DNA of 30,715 bases from Calditrichota bacterium. GTDB lineage: Bacteria > Calditrichota > Calditrichia > RBG-13-44-9 > J075. Below, piece after piece: positions 1-7,764 of this stretch. Under the pieces are notes generated by a model. The model did no database searches. It had not been told where the DNA came from and saw nothing but the letters and a program-made list of their open reading frames with translations. A program made the translations under genes and the position numbers. Each line of letters opens with the position of its first letter. Position 1 is the first letter of the stretch. The stretch is taken from positions 1 to 30,715 of the forward strand of contig JAJRYW010000598.1 of NCBI GenBank assembly GCA_024275555.1, given 5' to 3'.

Positions 1-151
1 TATTCGACTCCCAGCTTTCCTGATCGGGCAATTTTTTGGCCGCCTCAATTTCCTCCGGAGTGCGCGAGGGCGCATCGGAATAATCGCTACAGCCGGCGCT
101 CAGAAGCGCGGCCAGCAACAGGAGCACAAGAACACGCAGATAAAGATTCAT
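1..151 (-). CDS. lptC: LptC-like LPS export lipoprotein, N-terminal fragment
   Basis: Only the first 50 codons lie in the window; the gene runs off the left edge. The N-terminus shows a lipoprotein signal: MNLYLR, a Leu/Val-rich core, then a lipobox LLSAGC with the Cys about residue 22. After it comes an acidic linker and the string LPDQESW, which resembles the start of the mature domain in LptC proteins of FCB bacteria. LptC carries lipopolysaccharide from the LptBFG transporter across the periplasm. The identification leans on position: it follows kdsD by 11 bases as the last visible gene of the KDO operon, where lptC commonly sits. The lipoprotein call is seen directly; the LptC name is an inference from motif and context. 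The ATG at 151 is the only reasonable start. Confidence 0.6.
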   Translation of the reverse strand, partial: MNLYLRVLVLLLLAALLSAGCSDYSDAPSRTPEEIEAAKKLPDQESWESN

Positions 152-162
152 CTCAATTTCCC

Positions 163-1149
163 TTATACAATTCCTGCACGCATAATATCGTGCAAATGGA
201 TGACCCCGACTAAGCGATCATTTTCATCCACCACCGGCATAGCCACAATCCGGAATTTCTCCATCTGTTTGTAGGTGGTATAGGCTAAGGCGCCCCGGGT
301 AATGATTTTGGGATTCCGGTTCATTACTTCAGTAACGGGGATGCCAAAAAATTGTTCGGTTTTTTCCACCAGGCGGTTCAGGTCGCCGGTAGTCAGCACT
401 CCCTGGATACGCTGCTGATTATCGACAACCATGCAGATGCCCCGTTTTGCGGCCATCTCCAGCACCGCTTCCTTCATATGCGCGGAGAGCGGCACCGAGG
501 GAACCAGGTTTCCGCTTTCCATCAGGTCGTCCACTTTCAGGAGCAAGCGCCGTCCCAGGGTTCCGGCCGGATGCAGGATGGCAAAATCGGCCCGGGTGAA
601 CTGGCGTTTTTCCAAAAGGGCAATCGCCAGGGCGTCTCCCAGGGCCAGCATTGCCGTGGTGCTGGTGGTCGGGGCCAGGTCGTGCGGGCAGGCTTCCTCG
701 CGCACGCCGATGTTGAGCACAATATTGCTGTGTTTGGCCAGGGCGGAATCCATGTTGGCGGTGATAGCGATAATCGGCGCGCCAATGCGTTTAAACACCG
801 GGAGCAGGTTGAACAACTCATCCGAATTGCCGCTTTTGGAAAGCACGATCACCACATCATCGCAGTGCACAATCCCCAGGTCGCCGTGCAGCCCGTCGGA
901 AGCGTGCAGAAAATAAGAGGCGGTGCCGGTGGAGGCCAGGGTGGCGGCAATTTTTCGGCCGATCGCCCCGGATTTTCCCAGGCCGGTAATAATCACCCGG
1001 CCTTTGCAGGCGTAGAGGAGTTCTATCGCTTCCAGCAGGCGCTCGTCGATGACTTCCAGCAGATGGGCCACCGCCTGGGATTCCATGGTAATCACCTTGC
1101 GGGCGATCGCCATTAAATCCAAATGTTCCTGATCGTTTTTTGCGGTCAT
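163..1149 (-). CDS. kdsD: Arabinose-5-phosphate isomerase KdsD (SIS + two CBS domains)
   Basis: Converts ribulose 5-phosphate to arabinose 5-phosphate, the first step of KDO synthesis, in the cytoplasm. A SIS sugar-isomerase domain fills the N-terminal half, with GLGKSGAIGRKIAATL, the HASDGLHGDLG segment and the phosphate-binding SKSGNSDE. It is followed by the family string HPAGTLGRRLL and a CBS pair (LMESG to the end, including GVLTTGDLNR and GVIHLHDIM). About 328 residues is normal for the family. The ATG at 1149 is preceded directly by an in-frame GTG at 1152; the AGGAG at about 1160-1165 fits either, and ATG is preferred. It lies 17 bases after kdsC. The substrate fits the neighbours kdsC, kdsA and kdsB, so a paralogous sugar-phosphate isomerase (GutQ-like) is unlikely. 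Confidence 0.95.
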   Translation of the reverse strand: MTAKNDQEHLDLMAIARKVITMESQAVAHLLEVIDERLLEAIELLYACKGRVIITGLGKSGAIGRKIAATLASTGTASYFLHASDGLHGDLGIVHCDDVVIVLSKSGNSDELFNLLPVFKRIGAPIIAITANMDSALAKHSNIVLNIGVREEACPHDLAPTTSTTAMLALGDALAIALLEKRQFTRADFAILHPAGTLGRRLLLKVDDLMESGNLVPSVPLSAHMKEAVLEMAAKRGICMVVDNQQRIQGVLTTGDLNRLVEKTEQFFGIPVTEVMNRNPKIITRGALAYTTYKQMEKFRIVAMPVVDENDRLVGVIHLHDIMRAGIV

Positions 1150-1166
1150 CACACCCGTTCTCCTTA

Positions 1167-1718
1167 TTAATGGCTGGCAACGGCCGCCGCTTTTACGGAC
1201 GCTAACCGGCCCTGGGCAAACAGAAGGAACTCGATCACTTCCCGCACTGCTCCCCGGCCCCCGGGCGTTTCCGTCTGCAGGTGGGAGCGCTCAGGCAATC
1301 CCGCTGCGGCGTCAGCCACGGCAATTCCCAAGCCGACCGCCTCCATCACCGGCTGGTCGGGCAAATCATCGCCAATATAGCAGACCTCCGCCGGGGTGAT
1401 TTGCGCCGCGCGGCAAAGTTCTTCCAGGGCATTCCGCTTGTCATACCGCCCCAAAAAGAGATGATCGATCTTCAATTCCGCCGCGCGACGGCGAATGCTC
1501 CGGCTCTCCCGTCCCGAGATAAGCGCCGTAATCAATCCGGCGGTTCGGGCCATTTTGATGCCGAATCCATCCTTGGCGTTAAAGCTTTTCAGCTCCACCG
1601 AATGCTCATCATAACTGATCCGCCCTTCGGTCAGCACTCCATCGACGTCCATCACCAGCGCTTTGATTCGCCCGGCGCGAAGAAAACATTCCGAGGCGTC
1701 ATCCGGTTTACAAATCAT
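1167..1718 (-). CDS. kdsC: KDO-8-phosphate phosphatase KdsC (HAD family)
   Basis: Removes the phosphate from KDO 8-phosphate to give KDO. The HAD motif I is VMDVDGVLTEG near residue 22 with both catalytic aspartates. Motif II is LISGRES, and motif IV is YIGDDLPDQPVM, typical of the small capless C1-type KdsC that works as a tetramer. Length 183 residues is usual. The ATG at 1718 overlaps the end of kdsA by 11 bases, so translation is probably coupled; a GGG-rich stretch lies just upstream. The RRxAELKIDHLFLG segment also matches the family. The alternative, an acylneuraminate-type phosphatase domain, is excluded by the operon with kdsA, kdsB and kdsD. Confidence 0.95.
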   Translation of the reverse strand: MICKPDDASECFLRAGRIKALVMDVDGVLTEGRISYDEHSVELKSFNAKDGFGIKMARTAGLITALISGRESRSIRRRAAELKIDHLFLGRYDKRNALEELCRAAQITPAEVCYIGDDLPDQPVMEAVGLGIAVADAAAGLPERSHLQTETPGGRGAVREVIEFLLFAQGRLASVKAAAVASH

Positions 1719-2550
1719 CGCTGCCCTGCTCTTTTATCCACAGATACAAATCCGACAACTGCTTCAGCGCCGCCGGGAATTTGGCCAATTCCAATTGGGT
1801 TTGAGCGTCGCTTTTGGCATTGGGAGGGTCCGGGTGCACTTCCATAAACACCGCCGAGACCGCGCCGGTAGCTATCGCCGCCCGGGCCAGGGGCAGAATA
1901 AACTCCGGCTGTCCCCCGCTGGCGTGTCCTGCCCCGCCGGGCAACTGCACACTGTGGGTCGCGTCAAAAACCACCGGGTAGCCGCTGCGGGCCATGATCT
2001 GCAAACCGCGCATATCCACCACCAAGTTGTGGTAGCCAAAGGTCGCGCCGCGCTCGGTAAGCAGAATATTGGGATTCCCGGCCGCGGCAACTTTCTCCGC
2101 GGCATGGCGCATATCTTCCGGGGCCAGAAATTGTCCCTTTTTGATGTTGACCACTTTGCCGGTGCGCGCGGCCGCTTGCAGCAGATCGGTTTGGCGACAG
2201 AGAAAGGCCGGGATTTGCAGCACATCCGCGACCTCCGCGACTACCGGCGCTTCCAACTCTGTGTGGATGTCGGTCAGCACCGGCAGGCCAAAACGGGTTT
2301 TCACTTTTTTCAAAATGGTCAGCGCTTCGGCAAACCCGATGCCGGTAAACCCGGTAAGTGAACTGCGGTTGGCTTTTTTATAAGAGGATTTGAAGATGAG
2401 CTGAACCGGCAAATCTGCCGCAGCCTGGAGCAGGCTCTCGGCGGTTTCCATAATCATTTGCTCGTTTTCAATCACACACGGCCCGGCAATGATAGTCAGC
2501 GGCTGGTTTTTGCCAATCCGCACTTTGCCGGCCACCTCAACAATTTTCAT
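1708..2550 (-). CDS. kdsA: KDO-8-phosphate synthase KdsA, metal-dependent class
   Basis: Condenses phosphoenolpyruvate with arabinose 5-phosphate to KDO 8-phosphate. Family signatures are IAGPCVIENE, KSSYKKANRSS, IPAFLCRQTDLL, VNIKKGQFLAP, TERGATFGY and FDATHSVQLPGG. The four metal ligands of the Aquifex-type enzymes can be assigned: Cys25 in AGPC, His in DATHS, Glu in MEVHP and Asp in KSDAQT. The metal-independent E. coli type has Asn in place of the first Cys, so this copy should need a divalent metal; that is family knowledge applied to the sequence. The ATG at 2550 has GGAGGCGC directly upstream. It starts 12 bases after pyrG ends. Confidence 0.96.
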   Translation of the reverse strand: MKIVEVAGKVRIGKNQPLTIIAGPCVIENEQMIMETAESLLQAAADLPVQLIFKSSYKKANRSSLTGFTGIGFAEALTILKKVKTRFGLPVLTDIHTELEAPVVAEVADVLQIPAFLCRQTDLLQAAARTGKVVNIKKGQFLAPEDMRHAAEKVAAAGNPNILLTERGATFGYHNLVVDMRGLQIMARSGYPVVFDATHSVQLPGGAGHASGGQPEFILPLARAAIATGAVSAVFMEVHPDPPNAKSDAQTQLELAKFPAALKQLSDLYLWIKEQGSDDL

Positions 2551-2562
2551 CAGCGCCTCCGC

Positions 2563-4227
2563 TTACTCGTTTTTTTGATCGGATTGGGAGGGAACCATCG
2601 CAGCAGCGCCGGCCTGGTTCAGGGCCGCTTTCACAAAGTGCACAAAAATAGGATGCGGACGCATAATCCGGCTTTTAAGTTCCGGATGGAACTGGCATCC
2701 GATAAAAAAGGGATGATCTTTCAGCTCGATGATTTCAATCAAATTTCCGTCCGGGGAAAGGCCGGAGAGCACCATGCCATGTTCTTCCAGGATATCCCGG
2801 TAAGCATTGTTCACCTCGTAGCGATGCCGGTGACGTTCAATAATTATTTCCGACCCATAAATTTTCCGGGCCAGCGTGCCTTCTTTGGTTACACAGGGAT
2901 AGGTGCCCAGGCGCATGGTGCCGCCTTTTTCGCGCACCCGGCGCTGGCTTTCCATAATGTGGATCACCGGGTCGACCGTCTTGCTGTCAAACTCAGCGCT
3001 GTTGGCGTTTTCTAACCCGCAGACATTCCGGGCAAACTCGATGACGGCGCACTGCAATCCCAGGCAAATTCCAAAGAAAGGGATGTTGTTTTCCCGGGCA
3101 AAACGCACCGCCAACAGTTTGCCTTCCACGCCCCGGTAGTCAAACCCGTAGGGCACCAAAACACCTTGGACATCGGCCAAATATTTTCCCGGGCCGTTTT
3201 GCTCCACATCCTCGGAATCCACCCATACTAACTCCACCCGGGCGTCGTTTACCACACCCGCGTGAACGAACGACTCCAGAATACTTTTATAGGCGTCCGG
3301 CAGGCGGGTGTACTTTCCGCAAATGGCAATCCGCGCCGTTTGCTGCGGATGTTTGATTTTTTCAACCACTTTCCGGAGCGGGGCTAAATCGAGCTGTTTG
3401 GCTTTTAGTTGGAGCGCATCCACCACCAACTGATCCAACTGCTGTTCGGCCAAATGCAGGGGCACTTCGTAAATGGTTTCGGCGTCCATCGCTTCGATCA
3501 CCGCGCCGACGCGTACATTGCAAAACAGGGCAATTTTTTCCTTGGTGCTCCGGCCGATCTTTTGATCGGTGCGGCAGATCAGAAAATCCGGTTGGATCCC
3601 GATCTCGCGCAGGCGCATTACACTGTGTTGGGTCGGCTTGGTTTTAATCTCCCCTGCCGTTTCAATATAGGGCAGCAAGGTCAGGTGCATGGTGACGGTA
3701 TTATTGGGCCCGTGCTCCAGGGTAAACTGGCGGATAGCTTCCAAAAAGGGCAGGCTCTCAATATCGCCAACCGTCCCCCCCACTTCTACGATGATGACAT
3801 CCGCGTGGGATTGGTCCGCTAAGAGCAAAATCCGCTGTTTGATCTCATCGGTAATGTGCGGGATCACCTGCACGGTGGCTCCCAGGTAGTCGCCCCGGCG
3901 TTCTTTGGAAATGACCGCATTGTAAATCTGCCCGGTGGTTACATTGTTCATCTGGGACATATTTTCATCGATGAAGCGCTCATAGTGGCCCAAATCCAGA
4001 TCGGCCTCCGCCCCATCTTCGGTAACATAGACTTCCCCGTGCTGGTAGGGGCTCATGGTGCCCGGATCAACATTAATGTAGGGGTCAAACTTCATGATGG
4101 TCACCTTTAGCCCCCGGGCTTTCAGCAACATACCCAGGGATGCGCAGGTAATGCCTTTTCCCAGCGAAGAGACGACTCCGCCGGTTACGAAGATAAATTT
4201 GGTCTGTCGGAAGTTTTTAGATGTCAA
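2563..4227 (-). CDS. pyrG: CTP synthase PyrG
   Basis: Makes CTP from UTP, ATP and glutamine. The N-terminal synthetase domain opens with FVTGGVVSSLGKGI (P-loop) and contains DPYINVDPGTMSPYQHGEVYV. The C-terminal class I glutaminase domain has the nucleophile Cys in FGICLGLQCAV and the His/Glu pair in QFHPELKSR. At 554 residues it is slightly longer than usual because of a C-terminal tail rich in Ala and Gln. The start is a TTG at 4227 that overlaps the kdsB stop as TTGA, with GGAG four bases upstream in the end of kdsB; no better start precedes the P-loop. Inside a KDO operon it plausibly supplies the CTP used by KdsB. Confidence 0.97.
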   Translation of the reverse strand: MTSKNFRQTKFIFVTGGVVSSLGKGITCASLGMLLKARGLKVTIMKFDPYINVDPGTMSPYQHGEVYVTEDGAEADLDLGHYERFIDENMSQMNNVTTGQIYNAVISKERRGDYLGATVQVIPHITDEIKQRILLLADQSHADVIIVEVGGTVGDIESLPFLEAIRQFTLEHGPNNTVTMHLTLLPYIETAGEIKTKPTQHSVMRLREIGIQPDFLICRTDQKIGRSTKEKIALFCNVRVGAVIEAMDAETIYEVPLHLAEQQLDQLVVDALQLKAKQLDLAPLRKVVEKIKHPQQTARIAICGKYTRLPDAYKSILESFVHAGVVNDARVELVWVDSEDVEQNGPGKYLADVQGVLVPYGFDYRGVEGKLLAVRFARENNIPFFGICLGLQCAVIEFARNVCGLENANSAEFDSKTVDPVIHIMESQRRVREKGGTMRLGTYPCVTKEGTLARKIYGSEIIIERHRHRYEVNNAYRDILEEHGMVLSGLSPDGNLIEIIELKDHPFFIGCQFHPELKSRIMRPHPIFVHFVKAALNQAGAAAMVPSQSDQKNE

Positions 4228-4973
4228 GGCTCCAATCCTCTTTCGTTTATCATTGCTTCAACACGTTGAATATCCTCGGCGGTGTCCACGCCGGGCGAGA
4301 ACTGATCGGTTTCCACCACCAGAATACGATGTCCTTTTTGAAGTATCCGCAACTGCTCCAGCTTTTCCCGCTCTTCGAGTGTAGAAATCGGCCAGGCAAG
4401 ATAATCCATTAAAAATGATTTGCGGAATACATATACCCCCAGGTGCCGGTATAAACCCGGAAACGGCGCAAAATTCCGGTCGCGATGGTAAGGGATCGGC
4501 GCGCGCGAAAAATAGATTGCTTCATAGCGTTCATTTACCAAAACCTTTACCACCGAAGGATCGCGCCATTCCTCCTCTGAGGCCAGGGGAGTTGCCAGGG
4601 TGGCTGCCGGGAGGTTTGGATGGGTCTGCAGCGCAGCAATGGCCTGCGACACCGCTGCGGCAGAAATCAGCGGCTCATCTCCCTGCAGGTTGACCACAAT
4701 CTCGACCTCGAGGTCGCGCGCGGCCCAGCCGACGCGTTCGCTGCCGCTGGCCAATTCCGGCGGGGTCATGACAACCTCTCCGCCAAAGGCCCGCACCGCC
4801 GTCTCGATTCTGGAATCATCGGTGGCAACCAATACCCGATCGGCGTTTTTAATTTCACAGGCGCGCTGGTAGACCCATTGAATCATCGGCCGGCCGGCCA
4901 GGGGAATAAGGGGTTTGCCGGGAAGGCGGGTGGAGCCGTACCTGGCCGGAATAATGACCGCTGTAGCGCTCAT
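4224..4973 (-). CDS. kdsB: CMP-KDO synthetase KdsB
   Basis: Activates KDO with CTP to CMP-KDO, the donor for lipid A glycosylation. Signatures are IPARYGSTRLPGKPL at the N-terminus, GRPMIQWVY, LVATDDSRI, VMTPPELASGSERVGWA, VNLQGDEPLI and YFSRAPIPYHRD; LGVYVFRKSFL and QLRILQKGHRI follow. Length 249 residues is standard for KdsB. The ATG at 4973 overlaps the gatC stop as ATGA, and its own stop overlaps the pyrG start, so three genes are translationally linked. The enzyme uses the CTP made by its downstream neighbour PyrG. Confidence 0.96.
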   Translation of the reverse strand: MSATAVIIPARYGSTRLPGKPLIPLAGRPMIQWVYQRACEIKNADRVLVATDDSRIETAVRAFGGEVVMTPPELASGSERVGWAARDLEVEIVVNLQGDEPLISAAAVSQAIAALQTHPNLPAATLATPLASEEEWRDPSVVKVLVNERYEAIYFSRAPIPYHRDRNFAPFPGLYRHLGVYVFRKSFLMDYLAWPISTLEEREKLEQLRILQKGHRILVVETDQFSPGVDTAEDIQRVEAMINERGLEP

Positions 4974-5260
4974 TGCTTGATCACCTTTGGCACTTTAAAA
5001 AACCGCCCCAGGCGTTCCGGGGCGTTTTGCAACGCTTCTTCGGGGGTAAAAGAGGGTTCAACCCGGTCTTCCCGGAAAACATTGGTGATTTCATGAGGAT
5101 GGCTGAGCGGCTCTACCGCAGAGGTGTCCAATTCCTGCAGCTTGGCAAAATAGGAGAGAATATTATTCAGCCGTTCGGCTAATTCCTCCAGCGCCGCTTC
5201 TTCAAATTCCAGCTTTGCCAACCTGGCAATATGCTTCACTTCTGCCTTAGTAACACTCAT
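4970..5260 (-). CDS. gatC: Asp/Glu-tRNA amidotransferase subunit GatC
   Basis: GatC is the small stabilising subunit of the GatCAB complex, which converts Glu-tRNA(Gln) or Asp-tRNA(Asn) to the amidated form. The 96-residue length and the pattern VTKAEVKHIARLAKLEF, then LNNILSYFAKLQELDTSAVEPLSHP and FREDRVEPSF match the family throughout. It is the first gene of the operon and overlaps kdsB by four bases. gatA and gatB are not in the window; separation of gatC from gatAB is common. The start at 5260 has a G-run (CGGGGGTCTGA) upstream. Confidence 0.93.
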   Translation of the reverse strand: MSVTKAEVKHIARLAKLEFEEAALEELAERLNNILSYFAKLQELDTSAVEPLSHPHEITNVFREDRVEPSFTPEEALQNAPERLGRFFKVPKVIKQ

Positions 5261-5361
5261 TCAGACCCCCGAAACAGGTATTACAACAAAAAAATCGCGG
5301 ATACGTTGCCCAACCGAATGATCTATCAGGTTAAGCATTGCCTCCACGAATTTCATTTAAA

Positions 5362-5395
5362 ATACTATTTATTTTCAACTACCCGGGTTAACCCG
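5362..5395 (-). promoter_or_regulatory. Possible promoter and palindrome upstream of the gatC-kds operon
   Basis: The 246 bases between gatC and the insertion sequence contain no gene that I can support. On the minus strand TTAACC (5386-5391) and TAGTAT (5362-5367) are separated by 18 bases, a weak sigma-70-like pair. The perfect 12-base palindrome CGGGTTAACCCG at 5384-5395 overlaps the -35 position and could be an operator. The assignment is based on spacing and position only. Confidence 0.25.
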
Positions 5396-5506
5396 TGATG
5401 GTTTTAGCAACCGTTAAACCCCGTCAATCCGAACTTCATCCATTTGAAAAAAGTAAGGATGAACCTCTCTAAAAACAACTATTAAAAGCAAATACTCTGC
5501 TGCAAA

Positions 5507-5522
5507 CAGAGATTCCCCATGC
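5507..5522 (+). repeat. Left terminal inverted repeat of the insertion sequence
   Basis: CAGAGATTCCCCATGC matches the complement of 7052-7067 at 16 of 16 positions. Similarity stops on both sides of this block. Confidence 0.85.
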
Positions 5523-5542
5523 GGAAAAAATTTTCATAAAAA

Positions 5543-5631
5543 ACCTCCTTTGGTGAAATTAGGATTCATTCAACCGAAAGGAGGTGAAAAAGGGGGTATT
5601 TGCGCACAAGCTTCAAACCGCAAATACCCCC
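5543..5631 (+). promoter_or_regulatory. Insertion sequence leader with Shine-Dalgarno-masking hairpin and second strong hairpin
   Basis: ACCTCCTTT (5543-5551) is complementary to AAAGGAGGT (5577-5585), which is itself a near-perfect Shine-Dalgarno sequence. Directly after it a 13-base perfect stem, 5592-5604 with 5619-5631 (GGGGGTATTTGCG and its complement), has a 14-base loop. Read as RNA, the first stem would hide the ribosome site. Insertion sequences often use such structures to stop translation from outside transcripts; applying that here is inference. Confidence 0.5.
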
Positions 5632-6860
5632 AACCATTGAAAAACAGAATTAATTTAAAACTTTTTCTGGATTTTTGCAAGGGATTGAATCTGTTTTTGG
5701 GCATTGAGCATCTGGGTGAAGTACCGGGTGTTTGGAAGAGCAACCGGCTGATTTATGTGCAGATGTTGTTGATGTGTGCATTGGGGAAATCTTCCTTTCT
5801 GGCGATGGATCAATTGGGTCGGATAGAGAAATTCAAGCGATTATTCAAGATAGATCGCTTTTCCAATTCCCGCTATCGCCACACGGTAGTTTCCGACACG
5901 ACTTTGATTCGTCGCTTGCCCGGCATGGTTGTCGACGAGCTTCGAGGAAGCAATTATCATGTTTTGCAAACAGGTATTGCTTTGGGGCTGATTTTTCCTG
6001 TTGCGATTATCGATGGCAGCAGTTGGTGCGGCCGGCTGTATAGTTGTTTGTGTTTTGTGACTCGTTGGGGAGATGTATGGATGGTGGATATGGAACCCAT
6101 AGAGAAGAAGGGGATGGAATTGCTTGCCAGTCAGCGATTAATTGAACGTTGCTGTGAGTTTCTGGGTAAAGGAGTGATTGAGTTACTCCTGGCAGACATG
6201 TTATATTTCAATGAGCGTTTTTGGCAGTTGCGGAAAAACGGCTATATCCGGGAGCTTCTGGTCAAGTATACCCCCAAGAGCGAGAAACTGCTGGCAACGC
6301 CTTACCGGGTTGTGCTGCAACGTTTTCAGGAAATTAAATCCATCTATGACCAACCCAACAAAAGCAAAGCGGAAAAAGCCCTGCTCTACCGGCTGGGTTT
6401 TGAAAAAAAGCAGGGGTGTGATGAGCAACGGGGAGTTGATTATACTATCGACCGGTTACGGAATAATTCCTGGGATAACCGTTATCAGATTGCCCTGATA
6501 GAAGAGACCCGTTACAACACCGGGGAGGTTCTGCCGCCTTTCTATGTGATCACCACCTCGAAGACAATGAGTTGTGAGGAGATGCGGGAGAATGGTCACA
6601 AGCGTTGGTATATTGAGAATGATGGTTTTAAGATGCTCAACGCTCACCTGGGTAGCAAACGCCGGTGGAGTAAAGACAAGCAGGTGATGGAGCCAGCCAT
6701 TCTTATTTGGATGCTGGGCTTTAGCTTGTTGTGCCTGTTTCGCAAGGAGTATCAACACCCCATTCGCAAAACATACCATCGAGTGAAAGACACATTAGGC
6801 TTTGTAGCTCATGTGTTGGAAATAGAATCATTTGGGAGAGTGCGCCTGGATGGCATTTGA
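5550..6860 (+). CDS. DDE transposase of the insertion sequence (IS4-superfamily-like)
   Basis: The open frame is 436 codons. A DDE triad can be assigned: Asp155 in AIIDGSSW, Asp216 in LLLADMLYFNERFW and Glu356 in RWYIENDGFKML; the spacing and the Y-[3]-E-like helix RWYIENDGF fit IS4-superfamily RNase H-fold transposases. The helical N-terminus (LDFCKGLNLFLGIEHLGE, then VVSDTTLIRRL) is probably the DNA-binding part. The start is uncertain: the frame opens with TTG at 5550, GTG follows at 5553 and a second TTG lies at 5637, and the first 29 codons fall inside the two leader hairpins. The conserved part begins after about codon 30, so 5637 is a fair alternative. The gene is uninterrupted and ends 191 bases before the right inverted repeat. 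Confidence 0.88.
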   Translation: MVKLGFIQPKGGEKGGICAQASNRKYPQPLKNRINLKLFLDFCKGLNLFLGIEHLGEVPGVWKSNRLIYVQMLLMCALGKSSFLAMDQLGRIEKFKRLFKIDRFSNSRYRHTVVSDTTLIRRLPGMVVDELRGSNYHVLQTGIALGLIFPVAIIDGSSWCGRLYSCLCFVTRWGDVWMVDMEPIEKKGMELLASQRLIERCCEFLGKGVIELLLADMLYFNERFWQLRKNGYIRELLVKYTPKSEKLLATPYRVVLQRFQEIKSIYDQPNKSKAEKALLYRLGFEKKQGCDEQRGVDYTIDRLRNNSWDNRYQIALIEETRYNTGEVLPPFYVITTSKTMSCEEMRENGHKRWYIENDGFKMLNAHLGSKRRWSKDKQVMEPAILIWMLGFSLLCLFRKEYQHPIRKTYHRVKDTLGFVAHVLEIESFGRVRLDGI

Positions 6861-7051
6861 ATAAGGCCCAAAAACAGAAATCCGGAGGGCAGAGTCTCCA
6901 ATGCTCGGGATTCTGCCAGAAGATGACTTCGTTACCCACGCTGTAAAAAAGTGGAGAACGATAAGTGGTGAGGCTTTTTTGTGCCTGTTCTGTGCCTTAG
7001 CGCTTTTGTTGCTCAATCCAAAACATGCTCGATCGATGCTATTCGCGGCGA
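6861..7051 (+). other. Non-coding right part of the insertion sequence
   Basis: No gene is supported here. A stem with one mismatch, GGCAGAGTC (6888-6896) with GATTCTGCC (6909-6917), follows the transposase stop by 27 bases and could end its transcript, though no T-run follows. The stretch between it and the right terminal repeat is unremarkable. Confidence 0.5.
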
Positions 7052-7067
7052 GCATGGGGAATCTCTG
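7052..7067 (-). repeat. Right terminal inverted repeat of the insertion sequence
   Basis: GCATGGGGAATCTCTG is the exact complement of 5507-5522. An 8-base stem CATGCTCG (7024-7031) with CGAGCATG (7049-7056) overlaps its inner edge and may be part of the transposase binding region or a structural end. Confidence 0.85.
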
Positions 7068-7130
7068 GCGTAACATCAGAAATTAAGTTCAACTTGTAAT
7101 CGGCATTAATCGCAGAAAAGAAGAAATTAC

Positions 7131-7412
7131 ATGAAATTCAGCTCTGTTTTTAGCATAACCCCACTTGTGCTGGTGTGGGGCAGAAATATTAAAGAATCGG
7201 AATATTTTGCCTATATTGCCGCCGGAATGTTGCTGAGCGCGGCGATGTTAGGCTACGTGATCGGCGCCATCGCCGCGATGATGGGCTCTTCCATCTATCA
7301 AAAAATGACCGGGCGGGAACAGACCTCCTATAAGCGCACACTGACCGTCGGCGGGGTATTAGGGAGTTTGATCGGAATGGCCGTAACCGGCTACTTTCTT
7401 TTTCTTAAATAG
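7131..7412 (+). CDS. Small two-helix membrane protein, function unknown
   Basis: The product is 93 residues. Two hydrophobic segments are clear: IAAGMLLSAAMLGYVIGAIAAM around residues 29-51 and VGGVLGSLIGMAVTGYFLFL at 73-92, both with small-residue GxxxG-type packing, joined by a basic loop (YQKMTGREQTSYKR). The N-terminal 28 residues are partly hydrophobic and may be a third partial segment. The ATG at 7131 follows AGAAGAA by six bases, a weak ribosome site. It begins 63 bases beyond the insertion sequence, so its own promoter may have been displaced by the insertion. I recognise no family. The membrane character is seen directly; reality of the gene is supported by sequence composition and by the clean frame. 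Confidence 0.6.
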   Translation: MKFSSVFSITPLVLVWGRNIKESEYFAYIAAGMLLSAAMLGYVIGAIAAMMGSSIYQKMTGREQTSYKRTLTVGGVLGSLIGMAVTGYFLFLK

Positions 7413-7764
7413 GCAGCAAATTACTTTTATGTAGCTACTCAGGTGTTATTGTCAATGGTGCACAATTCCCCCTCACCCCGTCCTTCGCTTGTGCTTCGGT
7501 CGCCCTCAGGGTGAGAGGAGTTCAACTATCATATATACAGCCGCTTAGGCCATCAACAAACCGATTTGTACAGGAATTCTTTTAAAGAGCAGTCTACCAG
7601 ATAACCGGAGTAGTTACCTTTTCATCAAGAAATGAAGTTTATCGGCCCGGTCATCGCCCATGCCTTCTACATGCAGCCGGCTGGGGTGATTATTGATCAT
7701 ATCGCCAACTGTTTTCGCTACCGGGAAATCATCGAGACTATTAAAAGCCAACCGGATTGGAACC
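7413..7764. other. Intergenic region with hairpin-forming repeat-like element
   Basis: CTACTCAGGT at 7435-7444 is shared, with similar T-rich flanks, with 12525-12534. CCTCACCC (7470-7477) faces GGGTGAGAGG (7509-7518), an imperfect inverted repeat of the kind seen in short non-autonomous elements. No gene is well supported. A 50-codon minus-strand frame at 7614-7766 is mentioned under findings. Confidence 0.4.

Larger units (their letters stand above)
5507..7067 (+). mobile_element. Insertion sequence, IS4-superfamily-like, about 1.56 kb
   Basis: The element is bounded by a perfect 16-base inverted repeat, CAGAGATTCCCCATGC at 5507-5522 and its complement at 7052-7067. It holds one DDE transposase gene and about 190 bases of non-coding DNA at the right end. 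No target-site duplication could be seen: the bases outside the left end are TGCAAA and outside the right end GCGTAA. It separates the gatC operon from the plus-strand genes and does not visibly break a gene. Its body is lower in GC and uses codons less biased than the flanks. Family placement rests on the transposase; ISfinder comparison would settle it. Confidence 0.85.

Noticed and set aside
352..1116. Long plus-strand open frame opposite kdsD
   Set aside because: It is a shadow of kdsD; the minus-strand frame carries clear SIS and CBS motifs.
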